From: an uncultured Ruminococcus sp.
Lineage (GTDB): Bacteria; Bacillota; Clostridia; Oscillospirales; Ruminococcaceae
Reading direction: 5' to 3'
Length of the DNA stretch: 53,051 bases
Assembly: GCA_902788785.1 (NCBI GenBank)
Contig: CADALT010000031.1
Coordinates: 1-53,051 of the forward strand
The notes beneath the pieces were generated by a model that saw only the letters and a program-made list of their open reading frames with translations, was not told the DNA's origin and searched no databases. Each line of letters begins with the position of its first letter. The first letter of the stretch is position 1. Below, piece by piece: positions 41,261-48,802 of the stretch. Made by a program: the position numbers and the translations under genes.

Positions 41261-42362
41261 GATGACTGATATAATCGACCGCAGGATAGACCAAAAGCTG
41301 CAAGCACAGCAGCAGGAAAAACACGTCCCCTGCATCATCGAGAGCGTATCGGACGATCATCTGAGGGCAGATGTTAGTCTGCTGACCGACCGTAATACGA
41401 TCATAAAAAGCCGCCTGAACAAGTCAGGTGAAAAGCTGACAGCAGGTCAGCAGGCGTGGCTGTACTACACAACGCTGCCATCATCGGGGTACATAGGCAG
41501 AACAGAAGGCGAGGCTGACCCGATGGGCGGCGGTGGTGCATCGACAACGATAGATACTGCCACAGTGCTTACTGATGAAAACTTCCATGATTTCGTAATT
41601 GAGGAAGAACTGATGGTAGACGTTGTGCCGCCTAACCGAGTATATTATGGCGCTCATCCTTCGTTCTGTATAGTTCAGGGACACTACTGTGTGCTGGCAT
41701 ATGGAAATTCAGTTTCTTATGATTCTGAAACTGGCAAATGGTCTATTGATGGTAGTACCGAATTATACGACAGGATTATACAAAACAAAGATAAATTCGG
41801 GTCTCAGATAGGCTGTCAAGCAGGAGGGGGATGGCTTAATGGTCAGTCAACATCTGTTGCATATCCCTCGCAGTATACATATCTTAGCTGTGAGCCATAT
41901 AGTTTAACATTCGGTTCTAGTAGATGCCGTATGCAAGTTGCAATGCGGCGTTGGCAAGCAAACACAAGAGCTCCATCGGGAAATTGGTGGGAAACAGGTG
42001 TTACATGGGGCGAACCAATCGAGAGTGCTATTGGTACTTACGACCATTGGACTTTACCCAATCCTAGCAATGGCAATGATTGGAGTGCCGAGCCTACTGA
42101 CATATTCATTGTACCTTGTATAAATTTTACTAATACAACAAAAACTCAAAGCTTTGAACACCCTTATGGATATATCAACATTAGCAGATATCTTGTATTT
42201 GCATCGGCAGATGGAGTACATTACGGCGTTAGTGTCTACCCTCGCAGTGGTACATCGACTATTGTAAATCTTGTAAGAGCACCTCTAATATCCGAAGCCG
42301 AAAATGCATTTACCCTCGGAATATCCAAAAGAAGTGAGCCTGTTGATGGCGGTGGTGGCTAA
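41253..42362 (+). CDS. Tail fibre-like protein with acquired C-terminal region
   Basis: 369 residues from the GTG at 41253 (GAGGTGA upstream; ATG 41262 also possible). Residues 1-105 (IIDRRIDQKLQAQQQEKHVP, TAGQQAWLYYTTLPSSGYIG) share the codon use of neighbouring genes. After a GGGG hinge (about 92) the C-terminal 260 residues, rich in Trp, Tyr and Gly, use many A/T third positions. This suggests a swapped receptor-binding region. Confidence 0.68.
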   Translation: MSKMTDIIDRRIDQKLQAQQQEKHVPCIIESVSDDHLRADVSLLTDRNTIIKSRLNKSGEKLTAGQQAWLYYTTLPSSGYIGRTEGEADPMGGGGASTTIDTATVLTDENFHDFVIEEELMVDVVPPNRVYYGAHPSFCIVQGHYCVLAYGNSVSYDSETGKWSIDGSTELYDRIIQNKDKFGSQIGCQAGGGWLNGQSTSVAYPSQYTYLSCEPYSLTFGSSRCRMQVAMRRWQANTRAPSGNWWETGVTWGEPIESAIGTYDHWTLPNPSNGNDWSAEPTDIFIVPCINFTNTTKTQSFEHPYGYINISRYLVFASADGVHYGVSVYPRSGTSTIVNLVRAPLISEAENAFTLGISKRSEPVDGGGG

Positions 42363-43081
42363 TGGCAACTTTAGCTATTAAACACGGCGCTAGACCTAGA
42401 TATCTGCCAAAGAAAATCACAAACTACACATATGTTGAACGTGGAAATAAACGGGTGCTTGACTATACGTATACGGAAACAAATATAGTACCGTCAATTG
42501 ATGCGGAATGTGTACGACCTGCCCACTACCCAAGCGAAGCGTGGGGATTAGGAGATGGCAGACTCTCTTATCCAGGCGACCCAACAGGTGTTGATTTGGT
42601 AGCGTCTGACGGATTAGCTCCTGGTTCTCCACGTTGGGAATATACATATGACACACGGACTTATAACAGTGGTACTGCATATGAGTTTCAGGTTTTAGCC
42701 ATGACAAAAGCGACACTTTACTGTGGCGGCACTACAGTAAAGTATATAGCTTTTAACGACCAAAATATGGTTATTTTGGAGCACGTAGGTTCTGGCGGTA
42801 CAGACTACCACGACAATGAACCCAGCACTTATACACTAACTATATATGAAGCATATCCTCAGTGGACGAAGAAATCTGGCAACAGAGGTGATTTGCATAC
42901 GTTTTGGAAAAGGAAATTAGTAAAAACTAGGGTAATTGATGGTCAGACGATATATTATTTAGGCGAGGAAGAAGAATATGAATTGATTACCAATGCCGTT
43001 ATGGGTACACCAGTATTTACTGGTAGCACTACCAACACAGCCTACAACTGCGAAGTAAAATTAGAATTAGAGGAGGAATAG
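42362..43081 (+). CDS. Hypothetical tail-associated protein
   Basis: 239 residues overlapping the previous gene by one base. Beta-rich with many Tyr and Thr (TYVERGNKRVLDYTYTETNI, YTYDTRTYNSGTAYEFQV). Its AT-rich codon use continues that of the upstream fibre C-terminus, so the two were probably acquired together. A chaperone or second receptor-binding component is possible. Confidence 0.6.
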   Translation: MATLAIKHGARPRYLPKKITNYTYVERGNKRVLDYTYTETNIVPSIDAECVRPAHYPSEAWGLGDGRLSYPGDPTGVDLVASDGLAPGSPRWEYTYDTRTYNSGTAYEFQVLAMTKATLYCGGTTVKYIAFNDQNMVILEHVGSGGTDYHDNEPSTYTLTIYEAYPQWTKKSGNRGDLHTFWKRKLVKTRVIDGQTIYYLGEEEEYELITNAVMGTPVFTGSTTNTAYNCEVKLELEEE

Positions 43082-43082
43082 C

Positions 43083-43514
43083 ATGAAACACACAATATGC
43101 ACAATATGCACAATACTGGGAATGCTCGGGAGCATCATAACAGGCGCTTTCGGGGGCTGGGACGGGGCATTTATCACACTGCTCATCTTCATGGCAGTGG
43201 ACTACCTTTCGGGACTGGCGGTGGCGCTGATTTTCAAGAACTCCCCGAAGACCAAGAGCGGTGGAGGTTCTTCCCGTGTGGGCTGGAAAGGCTTGTGCCG
43301 CAAGGGCATGATACTGCTCATCGTGCTGGTAGCATACAGGCTCGATCTGGTGCTTGGCACTGAGTACATAAGGGATACGGTGATAATCGGTTTTATCGCA
43401 AACGAGACGATCAGCATCACCGAGAACGCGGGTCTGATGGGCGTCCCGCTGCCGAAGGTCATCACGAAGGCGATAGATATACTTAACGATGAAACAGGAG
43501 GCGATAACAAATGA
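43083..43514 (+). CDS. Holin (phage_holin_4 family)
   Basis: 143 residues with hydrophobic segments at about 8-50 and 77-110 and the typical MAVDYLSGLAVALIFKNSPK and SRVGWKGLCRKGMILLIVLVAYRLD (in two parts) of the toxin-secretion/phage-lysis holin family. It opens the membrane for endolysin release at the end of infection. The N-terminal codons contain a triple CACAATATG repeat. Overlaps the endolysin gene by 4 bp. Confidence 0.92.
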   Translation: MKHTICTICTILGMLGSIITGAFGGWDGAFITLLIFMAVDYLSGLAVALIFKNSPKTKSGGGSSRVGWKGLCRKGMILLIVLVAYRLDLVLGTEYIRDTVIIGFIANETISITENAGLMGVPLPKVITKAIDILNDETGGDNK

Positions 43515-44056
43515 CATTCGATGAATATTTCGACAAATACGAAGGCAAGGGCATTGACTACGACGGAAACTACGGCGTGCAGTGCTTCGATCTTGCCAAT
43601 GACTACAGCGTGAAGGTGGTCGGCGGCAAGCAGTTCGTGGGCATGGGAGCGTATGAGATATATACCAACTTCGCAAATCAGCCTGCACACGAGCTCTACG
43701 AACGTATCCCGAACACTCCCGATTTCGTCCCCAAAAAGGGCGACATCATCGTGTGGAGTCAGAGCCTGAGCAGATGGGGTCACGTTGCTGTCTGCAACGG
43801 TAAGGGTGATACAACGTGGTTTGAGAGCTACGACCAGAACTGGGGCGGACGCAACGAGCCCGCCACTCTAATCAGGCACAACTACAACTGCGTGCTGGGT
43901 GTTCTGCGCCCGAAAGATCAGGAACGTGTGCTCGGTAAGCAGGACAAGCCCAAGCCGAAGGAGCTCAAAGGCGACCTCAACGGCGACGGTAAGGTCGATG
44001 TTGCTGATATTGCGGTTCTGTCGGCGCATATCAAAGGCGTAAAGGCGCTGGAATAG
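43511..44056 (+). CDS. CHAP endolysin with a C-terminal half dockerin
   Basis: 181 residues. The CHAP amidase/endopeptidase domain (1-140) has Cys25 (VQCFD) and His91 (WGHVAV) as the catalytic pair, with ESYDQNWGG supporting. A Pro/Lys linker (144-152) leads to GDLNGDGKVDVADIAVLSAH and IKGVKALE (154-181), a single dockerin repeat with calcium ligands Asp155, Asn157, Asp159, Asp163 and Asp166. A dockerin normally has two repeats. The host dockerin at 52719-53051 contains the closely similar HIKGIKALD. In cellulolytic ruminococci dockerins anchor proteins to cohesins, so this could target the lysin to the cell surface. Confidence 0.92.
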   Translation: MTFDEYFDKYEGKGIDYDGNYGVQCFDLANDYSVKVVGGKQFVGMGAYEIYTNFANQPAHELYERIPNTPDFVPKKGDIIVWSQSLSRWGHVAVCNGKGDTTWFESYDQNWGGRNEPATLIRHNYNCVLGVLRPKDQERVLGKQDKPKPKELKGDLNGDGKVDVADIAVLSAHIKGVKALE

Positions 44057-44066
44057 TACATAGTTA

Positions 44067-44102
44067 AAGCCCTCGGGACGTTGTCTCGAGGGCTGATTTT
44101 TT
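44067..44102 (+). terminator. Terminator of the late operon
   Basis: AGCCCTCG/CGAGGGCT stem with an 11-nt loop and a following GATTTTTTG, directly after the endolysin gene. Confidence 0.88.
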
Positions 44103-44116
44103 GTTGTTTTGTACAA

Positions 44117-44187
44117 ATGGGTAGCCGTAAGTTTGTATAGTATTTTGCATATCAGCTATTGACTTTTGGCTACCCATATGTTATAAT
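44117..44187 (+). promoter_or_regulatory. Promoter with spaced operator arms
   Basis: TTGACT (44159-44164), 17 bp, TATAAT (44182-44187). ATGGGTAGCC (44117-44126) and GGCTACCCAT (44168-44177) are perfect inverted arms 51 bp apart centre to centre; one fills the promoter spacer. A DNA-looping repressor or attenuating hairpin is possible. A GTAAGG/CCTTAC hairpin follows at about 44198-44213. Confidence 0.65.
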
Positions 44188-44244
44188 ATAGATACAGTAA
44201 GGGAAACCTTACAAGTCACAGGGCAAGCTGAGAAAGGAGGAAAT

Positions 44245-44370
44245 ATGGAAGAGGGAATGACAAATGAACAGTTCAACAAAGTCCTTAAAATGATAATACA
44301 AATTATCAAGGACAGCACCGATAAGCAGGACGCTATCAAAAAAATAGAAGCCTTACTCAATAACGAATAA
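44245..44370 (+). CDS. 41-residue helical protein
   Basis: After AAAGGAGG. TNEQFNKVLKMIIQIIKDST then KQDAIKKIEALLNNE form two amphipathic helices. It is not hydrophobic enough for a type I toxin. It lies after the lysis genes with its own promoter, so it is probably made in the lysogen. Function unknown. Confidence 0.65.
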   Translation: MEEGMTNEQFNKVLKMIIQIIKDSTDKQDAIKKIEALLNNE

Positions 44371-44384
44371 GACTTCCACACCGC

Positions 44385-44459
44385 AACAAAACTCGGGCGG
44401 ACTTGCCGCCGCCCCTGTTTTATTGTAAGTATTATATCACAGCTTGTCCTGAATGTCAA
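44385..44459 (-). ncRNA. Leftward short transcript beside the 41-aa gene
   Basis: On the minus strand TTGACA (44454-44459), 17 bp, TATAAT (44431-44436) is followed by a GGGCGG/CCGCCC hairpin at about 44394-44416 and GTTTTGTTG. The RNA would be only about 45 nt if the hairpin terminates it, or antisense to the 41-aa gene if not. The hairpin can also end the rightward transcript. Confidence 0.55.
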
Positions 44460-44467
44460 GAGAGGGC

Positions 44468-44671
44468 GTGATCATTATCGAAAATAACGGCAAGAAGAAA
44501 ATGGGCAGACCCATCAAAGGTGATGAACCAAAGGACAAGAGGATCTCACTGAGAGCGACAGAAACAACGGTCAAGAAGTTTGACGAGTGTTCCGAAAAAC
44601 TCAATATACCCAAAACCGACCTCTTGGAAGATATGGTGAACACTTTACACGACAAAATTTTCAAGGAATAA
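44468..44671 (+). CDS. Small ribbon-helix-helix-like regulator
   Basis: 67 residues if started at GTG 44468; ATG 44453 and ATG 44501 are alternatives, none with a good ribosome binding site. KKMGRPIKGDEPKDKRISLRATETTVKKFDECSE (in parts) has the RHH/CopG-type pattern of a strand (KRISLRAT) followed by two helices. It may be the regulator of the inverted repeat at 44117-44177. Confidence 0.62.
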   Translation: MIIIENNGKKKMGRPIKGDEPKDKRISLRATETTVKKFDECSEKLNIPKTDLLEDMVNTLHDKIFKE

Positions 44672-44773
44672 GAAAAGCACATTGCCCGCGCTACCAACGA
44701 CAAACAATGTGCTTAGTCAGACAGATCGCTCTATCTATACTGATATTATACATTAGATTTAGCTTTCTGTCAA
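44667..44773 (-). ncRNA. Leftward small RNA antisense to the RHH gene end
   Basis: On the minus strand TTGACA (44768-44773), 17 bp, TATAAT (44745-44750) starts a transcript near 44738 that ends in AAGCACATTG/CAATGTGCTT plus TTCTTATT (44667-44714). Length about 70 nt. It overlaps the 3' end of the RHH-like gene on the other strand. Confidence 0.6.
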
Positions 44774-44785
44774 GTAACAGAAAGG
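44763..44785. promoter_or_regulatory. Inverted repeat at the antirepressor start
   Basis: CTTTCTG and CAGAAAG arms flank 9 nt; one arm contains the AGAAAGGA ribosome binding site of the antirepressor gene and the other overlaps the -35 of the leftward promoter. It could hide the ribosome site in RNA or be a DNA operator. Confidence 0.5.
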
Positions 44786-44795
44786 ATTTTAAACT

Positions 44796-45671
44796 ATGGA
44801 AAACATTATCACAAAGACAAACGAACAGTTCGGCAGTATCAGGACTATCGAGGGCACACCTCAGCTGTGGTGCGGCTCTGATGTGGCTAAGGCTCTGGGG
44901 TATACTAACCCTAATAAGGCGATACGTGACCATTGTAGGGCTATAACGAAACGTTCTACCCCTATCAGCGGAAAGATACAGGAAATCAATTTTATCCCCG
45001 AAGCCGATGTCTACCGCCTTATCTGCCACAGCAAGCTCCCAAAGGCGCAGGAGTTTGAAAAGTGGGTGTTCGAGGACGTTGTTCCCGATCAGATGACCTT
45101 TGACGACTACGAGTATTTCGACAAGACTTTCAACGGTCAGCCCGTGCTGACTGCGAAAGATGTGGCAAAGCTGACAGGCGTACACAAGAGCAGTATCGAG
45201 TGGTATCTCAGACAGAACGAATTCTTACATGGTACGGACTACTACAGGCTTGAGGGACGCACGCTCGTTCAGTTCAAAGCGCAGAACCCTAAATACCCGA
45301 AGAACGTTCCCTGTGTGAACATCATCACCAAAAGTGGTTTTGACAAACTGGTGAAGATCTTCGGTGCAAAGGTCGATACTCCCAAGCTGTTCATTGAGGA
45401 AAAGAAGGCTCCCGAAGTCAAGCTCGAAAAGCCCAAGACCGAATATTGCCTCATCTTAGAAAATGTCTTCCTACAGGAGGAAATTGAACGTTGTAAGAAC
45501 TATCTCACTGCCCTCTCCATAGCTCTTGACAGATGTAATAAGCACAACCTTACCGTTGAAGAAATGGCAGTCAGAAGAACCGTTCTTATGGATATGGCTC
45601 ATGAGCTTGATAGTCGTATTTGCATAATTGCTCATGAAAAGCTTGCAACCACTACTAAGTATAAGACTTGA
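44796..45671 (+). CDS. BRO-N family phage antirepressor
   Basis: 291 residues. Residues 1-100 form a Bro-N domain (WCGSDVAKALGYTNPNKAIRDH ... INFIPEADVYRLICHSKLPK split by a turn). Residues 110-190 resemble a second DNA-binding part (VLTAKDVAKLTGVHKSSIEW). Antirepressors of this type interfere with repressor function or respond to other phages. Its location next to attR, outside the late operon, with small RNAs just upstream, suggests tight control. Confidence 0.85.
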   Translation: MENIITKTNEQFGSIRTIEGTPQLWCGSDVAKALGYTNPNKAIRDHCRAITKRSTPISGKIQEINFIPEADVYRLICHSKLPKAQEFEKWVFEDVVPDQMTFDDYEYFDKTFNGQPVLTAKDVAKLTGVHKSSIEWYLRQNEFLHGTDYYRLEGRTLVQFKAQNPKYPKNVPCVNIITKSGFDKLVKIFGAKVDTPKLFIEEKKAPEVKLEKPKTEYCLILENVFLQEEIERCKNYLTALSIALDRCNKHNLTVEEMAVRRTVLMDMAHELDSRICIIAHEKLATTTKYKT

Positions 45672-45681
45672 TATGATAGCA

Positions 45682-45714
45682 AAGCCGCCCGGGGTAAAAC
45701 TCGGGCGGCTTTTG
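45682..45714 (+). terminator. Terminator after the antirepressor gene
   Basis: AAAGCCGCCCG/CGGGCGGCTTTT, strong GC stem with T-run. Confidence 0.88.
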
Positions 45715-45776
45715 TCATATCGATTCTTAAAAAGCATTAGAATCACCGATAAATCGGACTCTGCATACTCTATCGG

Positions 45777-45891
45777 CGTGTCATATTTCGTGTCATATAA
45801 GATTGTTTTTATGCCATTTTGCTTGGTTTTAGTTCAATTTTGTTAGTAATGAAAACAAAATTGAAACCGCCTATCTACGAGGTTTTACGTA
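45777..45891. repeat. Right integrase arm-type repeats
   Basis: Two CGTGTCATA units at 45777 and 45789 (12-bp pitch, as on the left) and GTTTTACGTA at 45882-45891, all in the same orientation as the left-arm copies. Confidence 0.65.
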
Positions 45892-45903
45892 AATAAGCGG
45901 TTT
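45848..45903 (-). terminator. Phage-supplied terminator for tRNA-fMet
   Basis: On the minus strand AAACCGCTTA.../...GGCGGTTT (45864-45903) with supporting TACG/CGTA pairs is followed by CAATTTTGTTTTC. It begins just past the tRNA 3' end, replacing the host terminator that insertion moved to 4676-4705. Confidence 0.65.
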
Positions 45904-45911
45904 GCCATGTA

Positions 45912-45985
<74 letters not shown>

Positions 45986-46039
45986 ATATATTAAGTTTTT
46001 GACTCGAATTTTTTGTTTCCCTCACCCGAGTGCTTAATT

Positions 46040-46068
46040 ATTATACCACAGCAAACTTTATTTGTCAA
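46040..46068 (-). promoter_or_regulatory. Promoter of tRNA-fMet
   Basis: On the minus strand TTGACA (46063-46068), 17 bp, TATAAT (46040-46045), about 50 bp before the tRNA. Confidence 0.88.
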
Positions 46069-46198
46069 GGCTTTTTTTGAAAAAAATCAATGTTTACGTT
46101 AAGTTAATAAATAGGGCACCGTGAGTTCATATGACGGGCGGCTTTACATTCGTTATGAAATGTGCTATAATTTTGTTAGCAGAATTTGGGAGGTCATT

Positions 46199-47611
46199 AT
46201 GGGACGTTCACTGACATCAAATCACATTTTTAATGCGGAAAAGCTTACAAAAGCGCAGTTCAAGAAGAAGTTCACGGACATGATGAAGGCTAAGGGCTAC
46301 ACGTCGGCGAAAGCGGACGATGGCGAGCTTTGCTATGCGTTGTTTTTTTCAGGGGACAGAAGCTGGGTAACAGTGCTGACGGAAGAAAGCACGGACACAC
46401 GCAAAGAGGCATCAGAGCTTGCTAAAAACCTCGGTTTGCAGGTGTTAAGCGCAGAGCTTGTGGACAGCGATTTTGCTGAACTTACGCTTTATGAAAAATC
46501 AGGCGCAGCGGTTGACACTATGTTTTTAGGAGAACCTTATTTCGAGGAGTACCCCGAACCCTCGCCGCTGAAATGGCAGACTTTGCTGAACATCGACTGG
46601 GCGAAAGTCGAGGAAATTCACTCAAAAGATCACACATTTGCAGATGATGCACTGTGCGAATTCGGTGAGGTCATCGGGTGTGAGAATATGCTGTTGGAAT
46701 TTGACGGTGTTGACGATGATGCGGTCAGGTTGTATTTCAAAAAAGCAGGGGAGAAAAAGCTGACGCTTAATGCGGCTTTTAAGCAGGTGTTCGGACCGGA
46801 GCTTGAGAGCCGTGGGTTCAAACTTATAAAAGGAAGCAATGTATATGTCAGGGTGATGAACGGTGAGATAGTACAGCTTGTTACTGTCGTGAAAGAGAAA
46901 AGTAATCCCACTTGTTTGCCTGTGGTGTCAACAGAGATCAAAACAGATAATTTAGGGAACAAAAAATTTCCGCTTAAAACTCACGATCACTTTAATGTTG
47001 TTTGCTGTATCAAATCTATATACGATGAGATACCGTTCAAGCCTGATAAGCTAAGTTTAGATTATACATTTTTTGATAATTGTGAAATGCTGAAAAAAGG
47101 TTTCATAACGATTGATAATATTGAATTTAAAGATGTTAGTAGCTTCACATATCAAAAAGATAACAAAGAGTCGTTAATGGCGGCTATGAACTATAATTTA
47201 GAGATTTCTAAAAAAGTAATGTTCCCTCAAATTGAAAAAATTACGAACTTAGATGAACTATTCTATTCAAATATTTTTCTAAACTTAATTAAATCTCTCA
47301 AACTATTTTTGATATGTGACGATTTCAATGTTGTTTTAAGTAAAAAATATAATAGTTACCTTGATGATGAGATACGCTATATAAGAGAAAACTATAGTGA
47401 TGATATTGATGAAAGAATAGAAAAAGCGAAAGAAGAAAAAAAAGCAGCAAAACAAAAAAGACTTAAATTTCTCAACGATATTATAGAAAACGAAGAGAAA
47501 TACAAAGAAGTAATGAGTAATTTTGAAAATAATAAGAGCGGTAATATATTGTTTTTACGAAAAAATGGAATATTGATCAATGAGGAGAATGAAGATGAAC
47601 AAATACATTGA
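46199..47611 (+). CDS. Hypothetical protein (470 aa) with AT-rich C-terminal half
   Basis: Start at ATG 46199 after GGGAGGT; upstream in-frame codons lack a site. The first half (MGRSLTSNHIFNAEKLTKAQ, SWVTVLTEESTDTRKEASEL) is mixed alpha/beta and uses host-like codons. From about residue 235 the sequence becomes very AT-rich and Lys/Asn/Ile-rich, ending in a charged helix (DERIEKAKEEKKAAKQKRLK). I do not recognise a family. The shift suggests a composite gene or C-terminal replacement. It overlaps the next gene by 17 bp. Confidence 0.7.
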   Translation: MGRSLTSNHIFNAEKLTKAQFKKKFTDMMKAKGYTSAKADDGELCYALFFSGDRSWVTVLTEESTDTRKEASELAKNLGLQVLSAELVDSDFAELTLYEKSGAAVDTMFLGEPYFEEYPEPSPLKWQTLLNIDWAKVEEIHSKDHTFADDALCEFGEVIGCENMLLEFDGVDDDAVRLYFKKAGEKKLTLNAAFKQVFGPELESRGFKLIKGSNVYVRVMNGEIVQLVTVVKEKSNPTCLPVVSTEIKTDNLGNKKFPLKTHDHFNVVCCIKSIYDEIPFKPDKLSLDYTFFDNCEMLKKGFITIDNIEFKDVSSFTYQKDNKESLMAAMNYNLEISKKVMFPQIEKITNLDELFYSNIFLNLIKSLKLFLICDDFNVVLSKKYNSYLDDEIRYIRENYSDDIDERIEKAKEEKKAAKQKRLKFLNDIIENEEKYKEVMSNFENNKSGNILFLRKNGILINEENEDEQIH

Positions 47612-48590
47612 CCTGCACTTGCATCTGGACGGGGTGGTGACGGTGGGCATCGCACGGGCGCTGGCTGAGCTGCAGGGGATAGAGCTGCCTATGGACGACG
47701 GACAGCTGGAAAGGCTGCTGACCGTGCCCGAGGATTGCAGTGATCTCAACGAGTTTTTAAAATGCTTCGGGCTGCCGTTGTCGCTTATGCAGACGCATGA
47801 GGGGCTGTGCGAGGCTGTAAGGCTGGTGGGCGACAGTATGGCGGAGCAGGGCATTATCTATGCGGAGATAAGGTTTGCGCCGCAGCTGCACACGGATAAG
47901 GGCTTGACGCAGGAGGCTGCGGTCAGGGCGGCTCTGGAGGGGCTTGGCAGGACCAAACTCAAAGCGAACCTGATACTCTGTGCTATGCGTGGCGACGGCA
48001 ATGAGGATAAGAACGAGGAAACTCTGAGACTGGCGCAGAAGTATCTTGTGAAGGACGGCGGAGTGGTCGCCCTTGACCTGGCAGGGGCAGAAGGACTTTT
48101 CCCCACGGAGAAGTACAGGGAGTTTTTTGCCAAAGCGCAAGCGTGCGGTGTGCCTTTCACGATACACGCAGGCGAGGCTGATGGTGCGCAAAGCATAAGG
48201 GCGGCACTGGAGTTTGGTGCGGCAAGGCTCGGCCACGGTGTGCGCATTATCGAAGATGATGAGCTTATAGAGCTTGTGAAAGAGCGTGGCGTGGCGCTGG
48301 AGATGTGCCCTACCAGCAACAGGCAGACCCATGCGGTGGAGAATATGTCGGCGTATCCGCTTATCAGCCTGCTGGAAAGGGGAGTGCCTGTCACACTGAA
48401 TACTGACGACCCGGGCATAGAGGGCATAGATATTGCTCACGAGTACCGCTATATGGAAAGCCTTCTGGGACTTGATGAGGTGCAGGAACGTGCCATACTG
48501 AAAAATGCGGTCAAGGCGGCTTTCACGACAGATGAGGTAAAAGTACAGCTTATGCGTGAACTTTGTAATGAAAACATGGGAGAGGCATAA
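47595..48590 (+). CDS. add: Adenosine deaminase
   Basis: 331 residues. Start at 47595, seven bases after GAGGAG. Zinc ligands are visible in DLHLHLDG (His8, His10), TIHAGE and LNTDDP; the catalytic Glu is in HAGE and the conserved His in RLGHGVRI. It converts adenosine to inosine in purine salvage. Followed by a strong terminator. Confidence 0.95.
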   Translation: MNKYIDLHLHLDGVVTVGIARALAELQGIELPMDDGQLERLLTVPEDCSDLNEFLKCFGLPLSLMQTHEGLCEAVRLVGDSMAEQGIIYAEIRFAPQLHTDKGLTQEAAVRAALEGLGRTKLKANLILCAMRGDGNEDKNEETLRLAQKYLVKDGGVVALDLAGAEGLFPTEKYREFFAKAQACGVPFTIHAGEADGAQSIRAALEFGAARLGHGVRIIEDDELIELVKERGVALEMCPTSNRQTHAVENMSAYPLISLLERGVPVTLNTDDPGIEGIDIAHEYRYMESLLGLDEVQERAILKNAVKAAFTTDEVKVQLMRELCNENMGEA

Positions 48591-48620
48591 GCGCAGGCGC
48601 TGTAAAAAAAATTTTTATTA

Positions 48621-48658
48621 AGACACTTCTGCTGTACCATGGCAGAGGTGTCTTTTTT
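48621..48658 (+). terminator. Terminator after adenosine deaminase
   Basis: GACACTTCTGC/GCAGAGGTGTC with a 9-nt loop and TTTTTT. Confidence 0.9.
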
Positions 48659-48690
48659 GCTATAAAAAGTCAGACGATCAGCGAAAAATG

Positions 48691-48758
48691 TCGTTTCATT
48701 ACGACATGACTAACGTTTGTTACATTTTATGACAAAAAATTTAGAAATGGTGTATAAT
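48691..48758 (+). promoter_or_regulatory. Promoter with predicted AgrA-type box
   Basis: ACGTTTGTTACAT (48713-48725) and a degenerate copy 21 bp upstream (TTTCATTAC core, 48694-48702) precede TATAAT (48753-48758) by the same distance as the repeats before agrD. Two half-sites about two helical turns apart is the layout bound by LytTR regulators. Confidence 0.65.
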
Positions 48759-48802
48759 GATGTTTGGGGAATTAGAGGAAAAACATCTGGAGGTTTGAAA
48801 AA

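Noticed and set aside
43097-43125. Short tandem CACAATATG repeat as a CRISPR or phase-variable tract
   Set aside because: Only three short units at the start of the holin gene, all within a normal reading frame; length change would be by whole codons.
44245-44370. Type I toxin paired with the leftward RNA at 44385-44459
   Set aside because: The 41-residue protein is charged and amphipathic, not a membrane helix, so the toxin idea is weak.
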